A stretch of DNA of 64,000 nt from assembly GCF_012295615.1 (NCBI RefSeq), contig NZ_CP051183.1, forward strand, positions 2,321,001 to 2,385,000. The letters are read 5' to 3'. Shown piece after piece: positions 17,113 to 29,831 of the stretch (position 1 is the stretch's first letter; each line of letters opens with the position of its first letter). The DNA is from Bermanella marisrubri. Its GTDB lineage: Bacteria > Pseudomonadota > Gammaproteobacteria > Pseudomonadales > Oceanobacteraceae. Position numbers and translations under genes: made by a program. The notes beneath the pieces are model-generated. The model saw only the letters and a program-made list of their open reading frames with translations. It did no database searches and had not been told where the DNA came from.

Positions 17113-19101
17113 ATGATAAAACCCGCTCAAATCACATGGTCTGATGATACACCGATTTCTACAGAATTCGATGACGTCTATTTTTCCAAAGCCAGTGGTC
17201 TGGATGAAACCCGCTACGTATTTATCAAGCAGAACCACCTACCAGAGCGCTGGGCGAACCACCCTGTGAGCCAATTTACCATTGCCGAAACAGGGTTTGG
17301 TACAGGTCTAAATTTTTTATGTGCTTGGCAGCAATGGCTTAAACAAAGCAGCGAAGGTCAAACTCTCCACTTTACCAGTGTTGAAAAGTTCCCTCTGCAA
17401 AAGGCAGACTTAGTAACAGCACTGAACAAATGGCCTGAGCTTTCTCCCCTAGCCAACACACTTTGTGATTTTTACCCGGAACTGGTTCCGGGCTGGCACA
17501 GCATTCACTTACCCACGCCTACTGAACTCCAACATTCAAGCACAGGGGAAGTGGTTTTACACCTATACTTTGGTGACATACACGATTGGTTATCTGAAAC
17601 CACCGCTCGAGTAGATGCATGGTTCTTAGACGGCTTTGCCCCTGCAAAAAACCCTGAGATGTGGCAACCCAAACTCTTCTCTCAAATGGCGCGATTAAGT
17701 TACGCCAATACCACAGTAGCCACATTTACTGCTGCTGGGTTAGTAAAACGTGGTTTAAAAGGCGCTGGATTCAAAGTAGAAAAAGCAAAAGGCTTTGGTA
17801 AAAAACGCGACATGCTCGTAGCAAATTACCAAGCGACTATAGGCCCTGTGTTGCCGAACTATCTAACGCAGCCACCTTGGTTTTGCGTACCGCAAAACCA
17901 GACACCAAAAAATGTGATCATTGTAGGAGCCGGTATCGCAGGTTGCAGCACGGCTTATAGCTTGGCGAAGCGTGGATACAAGGTCACGTTAATTGAAAAA
18001 CAAGAAGGCATTGCCATGGGCGGCTCGGGCAATGCGCAAGGTGTAATCTACGCCAAGCTTCCCGTGAAATTCACTACCCAAAGTGATTTTTATCTATCTG
18101 GTTATTTATATTCTCTTCGAGTACTAAAACAGACACTAGGTGAGCCTCAGCGGATCAATAGACAGCAGCAATGGGACGACTGCGGCGTATTACAATTAGC
18201 GTTAAACGAGAAAGAGCAGCAACGACAAATAAAGTTTGAAAATAATCATGACCTGCAAAGCATCATTGCTAGGGTAAGCGCAGAGCAAGCTAGCAAGATT
18301 GCCGGTATCCATTTAAAACATGAAGGGCTTTGGTTTAAAAATGGCGCATGGGTCTATCCAAAGGCTTGGTGTGATGCACTGATCAAGCATGAAAACATCT
18401 CTCTCATTACAAAATGCACGGTCGAAGATATTCAATATGGTAATGGACAGTGGCAGATCCACTGTTCAGTCGATAGAGAAAAAACAACCATTAAAGGTAA
18501 CAACCTCGTAATCTGCAATGCTTATGAAGCAAAAAAATTAAACGCCCTATCCTTCCTACCGACCAAAGCAATGGCGGGCCAAGTAAGCCAAGCTAAACAA
18601 AACTCATTAACACTGAATACCGTATTGTGTGGCGATAGCTACGTAACACCTATACACGACGGCAGGATTAATTTTGGTGCCAGCTACAGAGTCAACAGTA
18701 CAGCTACTGAAATCCGCGCGGAAGACACTGATCACAATTTAAAAAGCTTAATGGACAACTTTCCTGCCGTAGCAGAACAAATCGATGTTGCGCTGGGAGG
18801 CCGAGCCAGCGTGCGCTGCAGCACGCCGGACTACACCCCCATCGTCGGCGCCGTTTGCGAACCCGAATCGTTCTTTAGAGATTTTGAACCATTAAGAAAA
18901 AACAAGAAATGGCGTTTTAGACAACCCGCAACGTTTTACCCAAACCTATATTTAAATCTAGGGCACGGCTCCCGTGGTTTAAGCACCGCGCCTTTATGTG
19001 CGGAGCTGGTTGCAGCTCAAATGAACAGCGAACCCTGGCCATTGCAGACAAGCACAGCAGAGATCCTAAGTCCGAATCGGTTTTTAGTGAATCTGCTTTA
19101 A
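17113..19101 (+). CDS. mnmC: Bifunctional tRNA mnm5s2U synthase MnmC
   Basis: Completes 5-methylaminomethyl-2-thiouridine at wobble U34. 662 residues, a full fusion. The N-terminal SAM methyltransferase (MnmC2, about 1-240) shows AETGFGTGLNFLCAWQ and DAWFLDGFAPAKNPEMW. The C-terminal FAD oxidase (MnmC1, from about 270) has the dinucleotide loop IVGAGIAGCSTAYSLAKRG and the late GHGSRGLSTAPL. The start ATG has an AAAGGTG site 10 nt upstream. It stands alone as a single gene. Confidence 0.94.
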   Translation: MIKPAQITWSDDTPISTEFDDVYFSKASGLDETRYVFIKQNHLPERWANHPVSQFTIAETGFGTGLNFLCAWQQWLKQSSEGQTLHFTSVEKFPLQKADLVTALNKWPELSPLANTLCDFYPELVPGWHSIHLPTPTELQHSSTGEVVLHLYFGDIHDWLSETTARVDAWFLDGFAPAKNPEMWQPKLFSQMARLSYANTTVATFTAAGLVKRGLKGAGFKVEKAKGFGKKRDMLVANYQATIGPVLPNYLTQPPWFCVPQNQTPKNVIIVGAGIAGCSTAYSLAKRGYKVTLIEKQEGIAMGGSGNAQGVIYAKLPVKFTTQSDFYLSGYLYSLRVLKQTLGEPQRINRQQQWDDCGVLQLALNEKEQQRQIKFENNHDLQSIIARVSAEQASKIAGIHLKHEGLWFKNGAWVYPKAWCDALIKHENISLITKCTVEDIQYGNGQWQIHCSVDREKTTIKGNNLVICNAYEAKKLNALSFLPTKAMAGQVSQAKQNSLTLNTVLCGDSYVTPIHDGRINFGASYRVNSTATEIRAEDTDHNLKSLMDNFPAVAEQIDVALGGRASVRCSTPDYTPIVGAVCEPESFFRDFEPLRKNKKWRFRQPATFYPNLYLNLGHGSRGLSTAPLCAELVAAQMNSEPWPLQTSTAEILSPNRFLVNLL

Positions 19102-19114
19102 ATACATCGTATTT

Positions 19115-19594
19115 TTATTTTAATTTTAGACTGTCCACCACAGATTTTAATTCTGCTGCCGTATTGGCCCAGTTATCTGCACTGTCGGTGGCTGTGGCTA
19201 AATACACCGACTTCCCTCGTTTAACGGCTTTAGCATAAAAATGCAAAAGACGTCCTTGCATCACGCCTTCATACTCCATCACTAATTCGGCATCGGAAAT
19301 CGACTGGTCGAGAATCCGTAAGCCCATTTGATCGAGCTGTCCCACCGATAGGTCTAAATATTCTTGCAAAGTCCCTGGGTATTCTTGTATTTGAACATTC
19401 ACATTGGCAGCGAACCCACCTTTCGCTGGTAATGCCATAGTGATGGGTTGGGCAAACGGGCTTTTGGTTTTTATATCAAGTGTATCGATACTAAACCCCG
19501 CTTCTTCAAATTCGATACTGCCCGCTGTCGCAGCGATTGTGGAAAGCATTAAGCTCACAGTCGTAATCAATACTAAAGGAATTCGCATATTCAT
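19115..19594 (-). CDS. Periplasmic protein of unknown function
   Basis: 159 residues. A signal peptide (IPLVLITTVSLMLSTIAATAG, cleavage near ATAG) is followed by a small domain. The pattern of VNVQIQEYPGTLQEYLDLSV and a C-terminal SADNWANTAAELKSVVDSLK recalls the PsbP/DcrB-like fold (uncertain). There is no catalytic motif. It is convergent with mnmC and followed upstream, on the same strand, by a LysE-type exporter gene. Confidence 0.6.
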   Translation of the reverse strand: MNMRIPLVLITTVSLMLSTIAATAGSIEFEEAGFSIDTLDIKTKSPFAQPITMALPAKGGFAANVNVQIQEYPGTLQEYLDLSVGQLDQMGLRILDQSISDAELVMEYEGVMQGRLLHFYAKAVKRGKSVYLATATDSADNWANTAAELKSVVDSLKLK

Positions 19595-19624
19595 CTCCTT
19601 ATAATTTAGTCTGAAAGTATTAGA

Positions 19625-20263
19625 CTAAATTTCGGTTAGTCCCAGTCGCACCGCCAAACCAACAAATACCAGTGATGCAATTCGATTCATCCAATTTTCT
19701 GCTCGACTATTGTTAGCATAGATGTTTTTTAGGCTACTCGCTAAAAAGGCGATAATGCCGAAACAAAGCAATGTTGAGACAATAAACACTCCACCGAGTG
19801 TAAGTAGTTGTACTGAGTATTCCCATCCACCTTCGATAACAAATTGAGGCAAAAAGGCAATAAAAAAGAATCCTACTTTAGGATTGGTAATATTCATCAC
19901 AATCCCTCGTGCATACAAAGCACGCAAAGATATGCGATGAACACTTTGCTCATTTGAAACTTCTGAGGAAGTTGATTGCATGGTGGACTTAAAGCTTTGA
20001 TAGGCAAGCCACAGCAGATAAACCACGCCCGCATATTGAATAACGCTTAGTGCATAATCATGACTCTGAATCAAAGCAGCCAAGCCTGTCACGACAATCA
20101 CGGTATGTACAATTAAGCCCGTACAAAGGCCACACACTACAACCATGGCTGAACGCATCCCCATGGTCGCAGAATGAGTTAAGACAAATAAATTATCAGG
20201 ACCAGGGGTCACGGCAAGTAAACAACTGGTTAGAAAGAACAATAAGAGATTTGATAATTCCAC
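19625..20263 (-). CDS. LysE/RhtB family amino acid exporter
   Basis: 212 residues with about six membrane helices. The family signature is at the N-terminus: AVTPGPDNLFVLTHSATMGMRSAM (here residues about 18-41), followed by YLLWLAYQSFKS near 84 and GIVMNITNPKVGFFFIAFLP near 115. It probably exports amino acids or similar small metabolites; the substrate is not readable. Single gene or paired with the downstream periplasmic protein gene. Confidence 0.85.
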   Translation of the reverse strand: MELSNLLLFFLTSCLLAVTPGPDNLFVLTHSATMGMRSAMVVVCGLCTGLIVHTVIVVTGLAALIQSHDYALSVIQYAGVVYLLWLAYQSFKSTMQSTSSEVSNEQSVHRISLRALYARGIVMNITNPKVGFFFIAFLPQFVIEGGWEYSVQLLTLGGVFIVSTLLCFGIIAFLASSLKNIYANNSRAENWMNRIASLVFVGLAVRLGLTEI

Positions 20264-20391
20264 GGTTTAAACCTGCGTAAAAGCTCAAGTCTAGCGGGAA
20301 ATGCTACAAAGAAGAATGGCGGAGGTTAAAACTTTACCAAAAAGAGTATTGTAATTATCAGACTATTTGGCCGTCCGTAGCAACAAAAACG

Positions 20392-20604
20392 CTAACTATC
20401 ATTTGCTGCTTTGTCACGTCCGTAGGGGCAACGAGGCATCACGTGGTTTTTCGCTGTAAAGCTGTTTCTACGAATAGCCTGCATCACTTCTTCAATCTGC
20501 TTGCATTGCTCTCGAGTTTCAGCCAGCTGCTTATGCAGTTTATCCGAATCTTTGAGTAAACCCTGAATTAAAGAACGTAACTTATAAGCGTGAATATGCG
20601 TCAT
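20392..20604 (-). CDS. Small helical protein, unknown
   Basis: 70 residues, predicted mostly helical and coiled-coil (LIQGLLKDSDKLHKQLAETR, then QCKQIEEVMQAIRR), with a Cys/Arg-containing tail (MPRCPYGRDK). No family recognised. A CCAGGATGG stretch precedes the ATG. Coding potential is plausible but unproved. Confidence 0.45.
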   Translation of the reverse strand: MTHIHAYKLRSLIQGLLKDSDKLHKQLAETREQCKQIEEVMQAIRRNSFTAKNHVMPRCPYGRDKAANDS

Positions 20605-20716
20605 GGGCCATCCTGGGTTAGAGCAGATATAAATTCAGGATAGCTCGTTTTAATAAGACGCGCTGTGTAGCTTTTGTTTTTGTGTGTAATTAAGGAAAAT
20701 TTCAGTACGAAACAGA

Positions 20717-20950
20717 CTAAGCAAGTTCGTCTTTATGCATAACACTCACACTTTGCGAGTCATGATCGAATACGATAAACGCAATCTTTTTCTGAAGCTG
20801 ATTCAATACTTGCTGCTTCTTAGTGGCAAAATCGTATTCGATCTCACCATAATCGGTGCCTTCACGATTGATATATTCTTCAATGACGCCCTCAAGAGCA
20901 TCGCTAGACAGTTGTTCGTGAGGAATTAACGTGTATGCGTCGCTTGTCAT
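20717..20950 (-). CDS. yheU: UPF0270 (YheU-like) protein
   Basis: 77 residues from the ATG at 20950. The family core LIPHEQLSSDALEGVIEEYI with NREGTDYGE and a short beta hairpin (IAFIVFDHDSQSVSVMHKDEL) matches the UPF0270/YheU family. Function unknown. A TTG at 20959 would add three residues. It lies 13 bp after the next upstream gene, probably in the same transcript. Confidence 0.82.
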   Translation of the reverse strand: MTSDAYTLIPHEQLSSDALEGVIEEYINREGTDYGEIEYDFATKKQQVLNQLQKKIAFIVFDHDSQSVSVMHKDELA

Positions 20951-20963
20951 AAAACCCAATCAA

Positions 20964-21404
20964 CTACTTAATGAAATCGGCTTCTCGTTCCCACTCACAT
21001 TTAACGCGCAGATCGCCAGAATTAGGGACATGGCATCCCCTGTTCACAGGTTCCCATGTGAAAGTGTGCTTACCGCTTAATTCAGTTTCTAGATGCACCG
21101 TAGCGCTCACCCAGTACATCTTGCCCAGAAGCTCTTCAAAGCGTTTCATCCATTGCTCCCACTCGTACTCAACAGCACGATAGGAAGCACCAAAATGAAT
21201 GACTTGGGTGTGATAGGCGCCACTGAATACGTCTAAACCCGGCAAAGTGAACATATCGCTGCAGAGGTAAGGCGATTCAACATCTAGCGTTTGAGGCAGA
21301 TCCAAAAGTGAAGAACTATTGACCATACGGCGAGTTTGCCCATCTAGCTCTGGAGCCATGGGAATGTCCTTAATGATGCCGTATACAATTGATTCCTGAT
21401 CCAC
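20964..21404 (-). CDS. Conserved-looking hypothetical protein
   Basis: 146 residues starting at a GTG with an AAGGA site 8 nt before it. Acidic, with many aromatics (YEWEQWMKRFEELLGKMYW, HTFTWEPVNRGCHVPNSGD). No signal peptide, membrane segment or known motif is visible. It sits 13 bp upstream of the YheU-like gene and 57 bp downstream of the transglycosylase gene on the same strand. Confidence 0.55.
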   Translation of the reverse strand: MDQESIVYGIIKDIPMAPELDGQTRRMVNSSSLLDLPQTLDVESPYLCSDMFTLPGLDVFSGAYHTQVIHFGASYRAVEYEWEQWMKRFEELLGKMYWVSATVHLETELSGKHTFTWEPVNRGCHVPNSGDLRVKCEWEREADFIK

Positions 21405-21461
21405 TGCGATGTCCTTACCTAGATACTTCGGTAATATTTAATAGACGTATTGATAACAAAA

Positions 21462-24192
<2,731 letters not shown>

Positions 24193-25626
24193 TTACTTCT
24201 TAAGAGTGCGACGGGTATAGTCACGAATACGCTGGCGGTAATGCTCTAACGTTTGTGGTGTTAACACACTATGACTTTCATCTTGAAGCTGAGCGCTAAA
24301 GTTTCGAGCAAATACGAGTGCCACTTCGGACATAGCATCGAACGCTGCCATTGGGTTTTCTGGCCCCGGCAAACTCATAAATAAACTGATCCCAGGAGTA
24401 GAAATAGCTTCCATATTATTAGGATCAAAAGTGCCGGGCTCCACGGCGTTCACGACGCTAAATTGGATCTTGCCTTGAGCGTTTGGCTCTTCAAAACGAT
24501 GGAAAATATTCATCTCACCAAAACGCATATCGCAGGCCTTAAAAATGTGTTCTAGATCCAACCCTTGCAGCCAAGGTTCTGAATTCTTTAGTACGTGAAT
24601 GACAAAGATTTCTTCTGCAGGAGGACGTTCACTTAAACGTTCGCCCACTTCCTCTCGTGGCGAGACCACATCATCAATGTATTCATCTAACAAGGCATCT
24701 TTTTCGGCACGAATTTCTTCTTCAGGTTGTTTGATAACGGCCTCATCACTTAAGGTTTGCTGAACAAACTCAGGTAAATGTAATTCTTGCTGTTGTGGTG
24801 CATCCGGTTCTACTTCTTCGCCCAACTCAATCGGATCCATTAACATTGGAACCGGTTCATCAGAGTTCAGGTCACGCTTAGGCTTTGCTGCTTGTTTTGC
24901 TGTTTGTGATTGTGCAGATAAAAGCTGTTCTTCTTGCGCTTTTTTGTTGTGCTTCAATTCTTGTACATGCTGTTTAAAAGATTGGGCAGCAGCCTTGGCT
25001 TTTTCCGTTAATAGAGAGCCTTCCGCTTTCACATTTAATGTCGCTTTTTTTGCTTTTTCGATTGTGCGCTTTTCTGCTGCAACTTTGTCAGCAGTAATAG
25101 TATCTGAATCCGCTTTTAGCCCAAGATCCAGATCATCTTCAGGCTCTTCTAAAACAGAGAAAGCGGGCTCTTGTTTTTCAGCACGCAACACATCATCCTC
25201 ACTGGCAACCGCTGGTTCTGGTTTTACTTCAGTTGGCGATTCGTTAATTTCTGCATGCTGGAAATCAGGCTCTGGAGATTCCGGCTCGGCCATTTCTGGT
25301 TGAACGGCATCATCTTGCTGCGGGGCAAATTGCGGTGTCTCAGGTTCGCTAGAATCAGCTGCCGTTTGTAGATCGTCTTTAGACTGTTGATCTTGTGTGC
25401 GCAGCGTCTTCTTCAGATCAAAGTGATCCGTCAGCATTTCATCATCAATTTCTAAATGATCGAATTGCAGAGGCTCGTCATCGGGAAGATCGTGATCCTG
25501 ATCTAACCACTCTTCCTCTAATGGCGTGGACTTAGTTTGTCTCATCTTCTTGATACCATCAATTACAATGAAGATGATGACTAATAAACCCACGACCAGG
25601 ATGAAACTATGTAAACTGATATCCAT
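24193..25626 (-). CDS. zipA: Cell division protein ZipA
   Basis: Membrane anchor and bundler of FtsZ at the division site. 477 residues: an N-terminal membrane helix (FILVVGLLVIIFIVIDGI), a short basic patch, a very long acidic Glu/Pro/Gln-rich linker (about 40-330), and the C-terminal FtsZ-binding domain (EEIFVIHVLKNSEPWLQGLD, HRFEEPNAQGKIQFSVVNAV, GPENPMAAFDAM). The linker is longer than in E. coli (328 residues total). It lies 22 bp downstream of smc, the conserved order in pseudomonads. Confidence 0.93.
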   Translation of the reverse strand: MDISLHSFILVVGLLVIIFIVIDGIKKMRQTKSTPLEEEWLDQDHDLPDDEPLQFDHLEIDDEMLTDHFDLKKTLRTQDQQSKDDLQTAADSSEPETPQFAPQQDDAVQPEMAEPESPEPDFQHAEINESPTEVKPEPAVASEDDVLRAEKQEPAFSVLEEPEDDLDLGLKADSDTITADKVAAEKRTIEKAKKATLNVKAEGSLLTEKAKAAAQSFKQHVQELKHNKKAQEEQLLSAQSQTAKQAAKPKRDLNSDEPVPMLMDPIELGEEVEPDAPQQQELHLPEFVQQTLSDEAVIKQPEEEIRAEKDALLDEYIDDVVSPREEVGERLSERPPAEEIFVIHVLKNSEPWLQGLDLEHIFKACDMRFGEMNIFHRFEEPNAQGKIQFSVVNAVEPGTFDPNNMEAISTPGISLFMSLPGPENPMAAFDAMSEVALVFARNFSAQLQDESHSVLTPQTLEHYRQRIRDYTRRTLKK

Positions 25627-25648
25627 GGTTATGCTCGTAATTGCAAAT

Positions 25649-28600
25649 CTAGTGTTCGGTCAGTTCTACTGCTTCTTCCATATTCACAGATACAATGCGC
25701 GATACACCAGGCTCATGCATGGTGACACCCATTAATTGTTCTGCCATTTCCATCGCTATTTTGTTGTGAGATATATAAATAAACTGAACATGCTCACTCA
25801 TAGCGTGCACAAGGCGCGCGTAACGGCCAACGTTGGCATCGTCCAACGGCGCATCAACTTCGTCCAGCATACAGAAAGGCGCTGGACGCAAACGGAATAT
25901 AGAAAAAACAAGCGCAATGGCGGTAAGCGCTTTTTCACCACCTGACAATAGATGTATGGTGCTATTCTTTTTACCTGGTGGTCGCGCCATAATGGCAACC
26001 CCAGTATCCAATAAATCGTCACCCGTTAGCTCTAGGTATGCGTGTCCGCCACCAAATACTTTCGGGAACAGTTCTGCCAAGCCAGCATTCACCTTGTCAA
26101 AGGTCTCTTTAAAGCGCGTTCGTGTTTCTTTATCGATCTTACGAATGGCGTTTTCTAGGGTCTCAAGCGCTTTTTCTAAATCTTCATTTTGCTTATCAAG
26201 ATACTCTTTACGCTCGGCTTGGGTTTTGTATTCTTCAATGGCCGCTAGGTTAATGGCACCTAAACGGGTAATGCGTTGCTGAATTTTTTCTAACTCCTGC
26301 TGACAGGCTTCAATAGATACACCTTCTGCCAGGTTTTCTAGAATCGATTCAAGCTCAAAATTTTGCTCTGCAAGCTGTTCTTCGATACCCACACGACGGG
26401 TATGAATGGTTTGATATTGCATACGCGATTGTTCTAGTTCAGAGCGCACATCATTGGCTTTTTGTTCAAGCTGCTGACGCTTCTGTTCAATTTCGCGTAT
26501 TTCTGCTTCTACCGTCTCCTTCTTAGAACGAGAGGCCTTCATTAATTCTTCTACGTCCAAGCGCTGCTGCATCATTTCTTCGTACTGCATTTTCAGCTCT
26601 TCGACTGGGTTATCACCCTGTCCGCGCTCTTCAATTAACGCATTCTTTCGTTCTTCTTGCTTGCGTTGCTCGTCTTTATAACGATTAATAGCATCCACCA
26701 AGGTTTGCTTTTGATGCTGCAAGGTTTGAACTTTTAATTGCTGCTGGTGAGCATGGTCTTTTTCGTGACGTGCACGCTGACGAGCATGGTCTAGTTTTTC
26801 ACGATAACTATCACGTTGTTCTAAAAGGTCCTCACGCTCAGCGTTAAAGCGCTGCATATCATCCAGTGCTTGCTGCCAATTGATACGGGCCTCTTCGAGG
26901 TTTTCTTGCTCGGTAGCCTTATATTCTTTTTGCTCTTCAATTTCGCTTTGCAATTGGTTGCGACGATTCACTTCTTGTTCCAAGCGCACTTTTTCCGCAT
27001 GGATTTTCGATTTGTGATCGCTTAATTGCTGCGACGCCGTATTCAATTCTCGCTGTGCGTTTTCACGCTGCTGCTCTAAGGTATTGATACGCAGTGAAGT
27101 GGTTTCTAAATCCACTTCCAATTCTTCCACTAGCGCTTCTAAATCATCTTCTTTAATCGCTAGTTCTTCTAACTCTTGCTTACGAGCTAAAACACCGGCT
27201 TGATCATCATCGCCTTTTTTAACGCGAATCCAATTGCTGCCCAACCATACACCGTCTGGTGTAATGAGGCTTTGACCTGCTTGTAATTGACTACGTTTTT
27301 GAAGTGCTTCTTCAAGCGAACTGGCACAAATAACAGAATCTAACCAATGGTTGTTTAAGCCAGTCACTTTATTAGCAAGACTATCTGCATTTAACTGAGT
27401 CGATTGGCTGGCTTGCTTATCAACCAGTGTAATTTCACCGGATTGCAGATGATCTAAACGCTGTGCGTAATCATCTAAACGGTCGACTACAACCGATTGC
27501 AATTGCTGGGCTAAAACCGTTTCAACCGCTTTTTCCCAACCGTTTTCAACTTCCAGTTGATCGGCCAAGCGTGGTTGATTGTGCAGTTGCTGACTTTGCA
27601 ACCAGCGGCCAGTTTCACCTTCTGTTCCCAATGCCGCTTGCTGTAGAGCTTCAAGTGAAGACTTTCGCCCCATCACACTTTGCAATTGGTTACGAGAATC
27701 GCTCAATTGCTGTGATAATTGGCTTTGTTTTTCACGGGCTTGCTCTATCTGATCTTGATACTGCGCTGCTTCTTGCTGTTGTGCTTCAAGCTTTAATTCT
27801 TTTTCCGACAGCTGCTCATCAAGCATGGCCAACTGTTCGTCAGCTTCATCACCAATCTGTAAATTAACTAACTCATGCGTAAGGCGATCGATGCGCTGAC
27901 TAATACGGGAAATACTATTTTCAAAGTGCTGGATTTGGGACTTGTTCACTTCGGCGGCACGTTGTGGCTCAGCACTTTTTTCGTTAAAGGCTTCCCAACG
28001 CTGCTGCCAATTGTTCATAGCTTCTTCAGCGGCGACGAGTTCTTCTTGCGCACCCTCTTCTTGAGCTTGCATAAGTTCGCTTTCAGGCTCTAGTGCTAAC
28101 AAGTCTTCTTCTACTTGTTCAAGGCTCAGCTCATCTTCTTGCTGTTTCTGTTGTAATTCAGCAACCGTACTGGCAACTTCTTGCAAGTCATTATCTAACT
28201 GCAAAGAACGCTGACTTTGAAATTGAATGCTTTGTTCTACTTGACCAATTTTACCGCCAAGTTGATAGAACTGTGCTTGAACCTTTTCGAACTCATCGGT
28301 TAAATCAACAAGTAAAATACGTTTTTCTTCGATGCCTGCATCGTCTTCCACTTGAACAGTCACTACTTGCTCAAGAGCCAATTCATGCTCAGCGATGACT
28401 TGATTGATTTGCTTAAGTTCGTCATCCATGTTTTTCCAGCGCATGGCTAGAAGCTGACTTCTGGTTTGACGTTCTTCTTGTTTGTATTCTTTGTATTTTT
28501 CTGCAGACTCGGCTTGGCGCTTTAATCGGGAAAGCTGACGGTCTAGCTCTTCGCGAATATCAGTTAAACGCTCAAGGTTTTCAGTGGTACGACGAATACG

Positions 28601-29146
28601 GTTTTCGGTTTCTTTGCGACGTTCTTTGTATTTTGAGATACCCGCGGCTTCTTCAATGTAAACACGCAGCTCTTCTGGCTTAGATTCAATCAGCTTAGAA
28701 ATCATGCCTTGTTCGATAATGGCATAACTTCTTGGACCTAAACCGGTACCTAAAAATAAATCGGTAATGTCACGGCGACGACACTTGGTGCCGTTCAGAT
28801 AATAAGTAGATTGACCATCGCGGGTCACTTTACGTTTCACCGCTATTTCCGTGTATTGAGCGTACTCCCCTTGCAGCTTGCCCTCTGAGTTATCAAATAC
28901 CAACTCGATGCTGGCTTGGCCCACCGGCTTACGACCCGTAGAACCGTTAAAGATAACGTCGGTCATGGCATCGCCACGAAGGTTCTTTGCAGAGCTCTCA
29001 CCCATTACCCAACGGACCGCATCGATGGTATTGGATTTACCACAGCCGTTCGGGCCGACGATACAGGTCAGATTGGTAGGAAATGGAATTTTGGTCGGAT
29101 CAACAAATGATTTAAAACCGGCCAATTTAATGGACTTAAGTCGCAC
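25649..29146 (-). CDS. smc: Chromosome segregation ATPase SMC
   Basis: 1165 residues, full length. Walker A GPNGCGKSN at 31-39, the ABC signature LLSGGEKALTAIALVFSIF near 1065, Walker B CMLDEVDAPLDDANV near 1092. Between lie long coiled coils (about 170-500 and 670-1000) flanking a hinge domain (about 510-660). It forms condensin with ScpA and ScpB encoded 15 kb away. Gammaproteobacteria outside the enterics use SMC beside or instead of MukB; no muk genes are seen here. It is followed by zipA after 22 bp. Confidence 0.95.
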   Translation of the reverse strand: MRLKSIKLAGFKSFVDPTKIPFPTNLTCIVGPNGCGKSNTIDAVRWVMGESSAKNLRGDAMTDVIFNGSTGRKPVGQASIELVFDNSEGKLQGEYAQYTEIAVKRKVTRDGQSTYYLNGTKCRRRDITDLFLGTGLGPRSYAIIEQGMISKLIESKPEELRVYIEEAAGISKYKERRKETENRIRRTTENLERLTDIREELDRQLSRLKRQAESAEKYKEYKQEERQTRSQLLAMRWKNMDDELKQINQVIAEHELALEQVVTVQVEDDAGIEEKRILLVDLTDEFEKVQAQFYQLGGKIGQVEQSIQFQSQRSLQLDNDLQEVASTVAELQQKQQEDELSLEQVEEDLLALEPESELMQAQEEGAQEELVAAEEAMNNWQQRWEAFNEKSAEPQRAAEVNKSQIQHFENSISRISQRIDRLTHELVNLQIGDEADEQLAMLDEQLSEKELKLEAQQQEAAQYQDQIEQAREKQSQLSQQLSDSRNQLQSVMGRKSSLEALQQAALGTEGETGRWLQSQQLHNQPRLADQLEVENGWEKAVETVLAQQLQSVVVDRLDDYAQRLDHLQSGEITLVDKQASQSTQLNADSLANKVTGLNNHWLDSVICASSLEEALQKRSQLQAGQSLITPDGVWLGSNWIRVKKGDDDQAGVLARKQELEELAIKEDDLEALVEELEVDLETTSLRINTLEQQRENAQRELNTASQQLSDHKSKIHAEKVRLEQEVNRRNQLQSEIEEQKEYKATEQENLEEARINWQQALDDMQRFNAEREDLLEQRDSYREKLDHARQRARHEKDHAHQQQLKVQTLQHQKQTLVDAINRYKDEQRKQEERKNALIEERGQGDNPVEELKMQYEEMMQQRLDVEELMKASRSKKETVEAEIREIEQKRQQLEQKANDVRSELEQSRMQYQTIHTRRVGIEEQLAEQNFELESILENLAEGVSIEACQQELEKIQQRITRLGAINLAAIEEYKTQAERKEYLDKQNEDLEKALETLENAIRKIDKETRTRFKETFDKVNAGLAELFPKVFGGGHAYLELTGDDLLDTGVAIMARPPGKKNSTIHLLSGGEKALTAIALVFSIFRLRPAPFCMLDEVDAPLDDANVGRYARLVHAMSEHVQFIYISHNKIAMEMAEQLMGVTMHEPGVSRIVSVNMEEAVELTEH

Positions 29147-29168
29147 TGCTACGCCCCTTTTATAGTTT

Positions 29169-29831
29169 TTATTGCTCTAGGGCATCCATCATGATGCTAA
29201 GTAGGTGGTCGCCATAATCTTGGATGGCTTTCTCAACTTTTGGCAAATCACGTTTAACCACGCCTTCAAGCAATTGGCCAAAAAACGTCATACTGTAGCC
29301 CAGAGCATTGCTATCTGAGGTAATGGCCATGTGATAAGCGCGATGGATGGCTGGTTGCAAGTCTTCAAGAATACTTTCTAAATAAGGATTTTCCGCTAAA
29401 GGATAGGCCATACGCATTAGATCAAAACCGGCGGCCACAACACGTTCTGGTGCCTCTGGGTCGTTACTATTAGCGATAGCGCGGATTTTGTGAAGCTGTT
29501 CAATAAGCGGATCAAGCTGACCTTCTTTCCAGACTTCAGCTACTTTGCGGCCTAACACCACAAGCAAGGTAATATAGGTTTCGTACAAGGCACTTACGTT
29601 GACCTTGTTCAATTCGGCGACCATGGCGCCACGACGCGGTAAGATATCGATCAGATGACGGCTTTCTAAAATAAGCAAGGCTTCACGAACACTGCCACGG
29701 CTAACTTCTAACTCTGTAGCTACTTTGAGTTCTTGAATACGCTCTTTGGACTTTAGCTTACCGGTTATAATTTGTTCACCAATATGCTGGGCGATCTGTT
29801 CTGCCAAACTTTCCGGTGCCTTAAAGCTCAT
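29169..29831 (-). CDS. GntR family regulator, FCD type
   Basis: 220 residues. An N-terminal winged helix (IAQHIGEQIITGKLKSKERIQ, then ATELEVSRGSVREALLILESR) and a helical FCD ligand-binding domain. It lies directly upstream of smc (22 bp), an arrangement also found in pseudomonads, so it may be part of the smc transcript. The ligand is unknown; the FCD metal-binding residues are not obvious. Confidence 0.85.
   Translation of the reverse strand: MSFKAPESLAEQIAQHIGEQIITGKLKSKERIQELKVATELEVSRGSVREALLILESRHLIDILPRRGAMVAELNKVNVSALYETYITLLVVLGRKVAEVWKEGQLDPLIEQLHKIRAIANSNDPEAPERVVAAGFDLMRMAYPLAENPYLESILEDLQPAIHRAYHMAITSDSNALGYSMTFFGQLLEGVVKRDLPKVEKAIQDYGDHLLSIMMDALEQ

Noticed and set aside
24944-25303. 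Plus-strand open frame opposite the zipA linker
   Set aside because: Shadow of the acidic linker; low-complexity Ser/Phe composition.
27463-28398. Several plus-strand open frames opposite smc
   Set aside because: Shadows of coiled-coil codons; smc itself is unambiguous.
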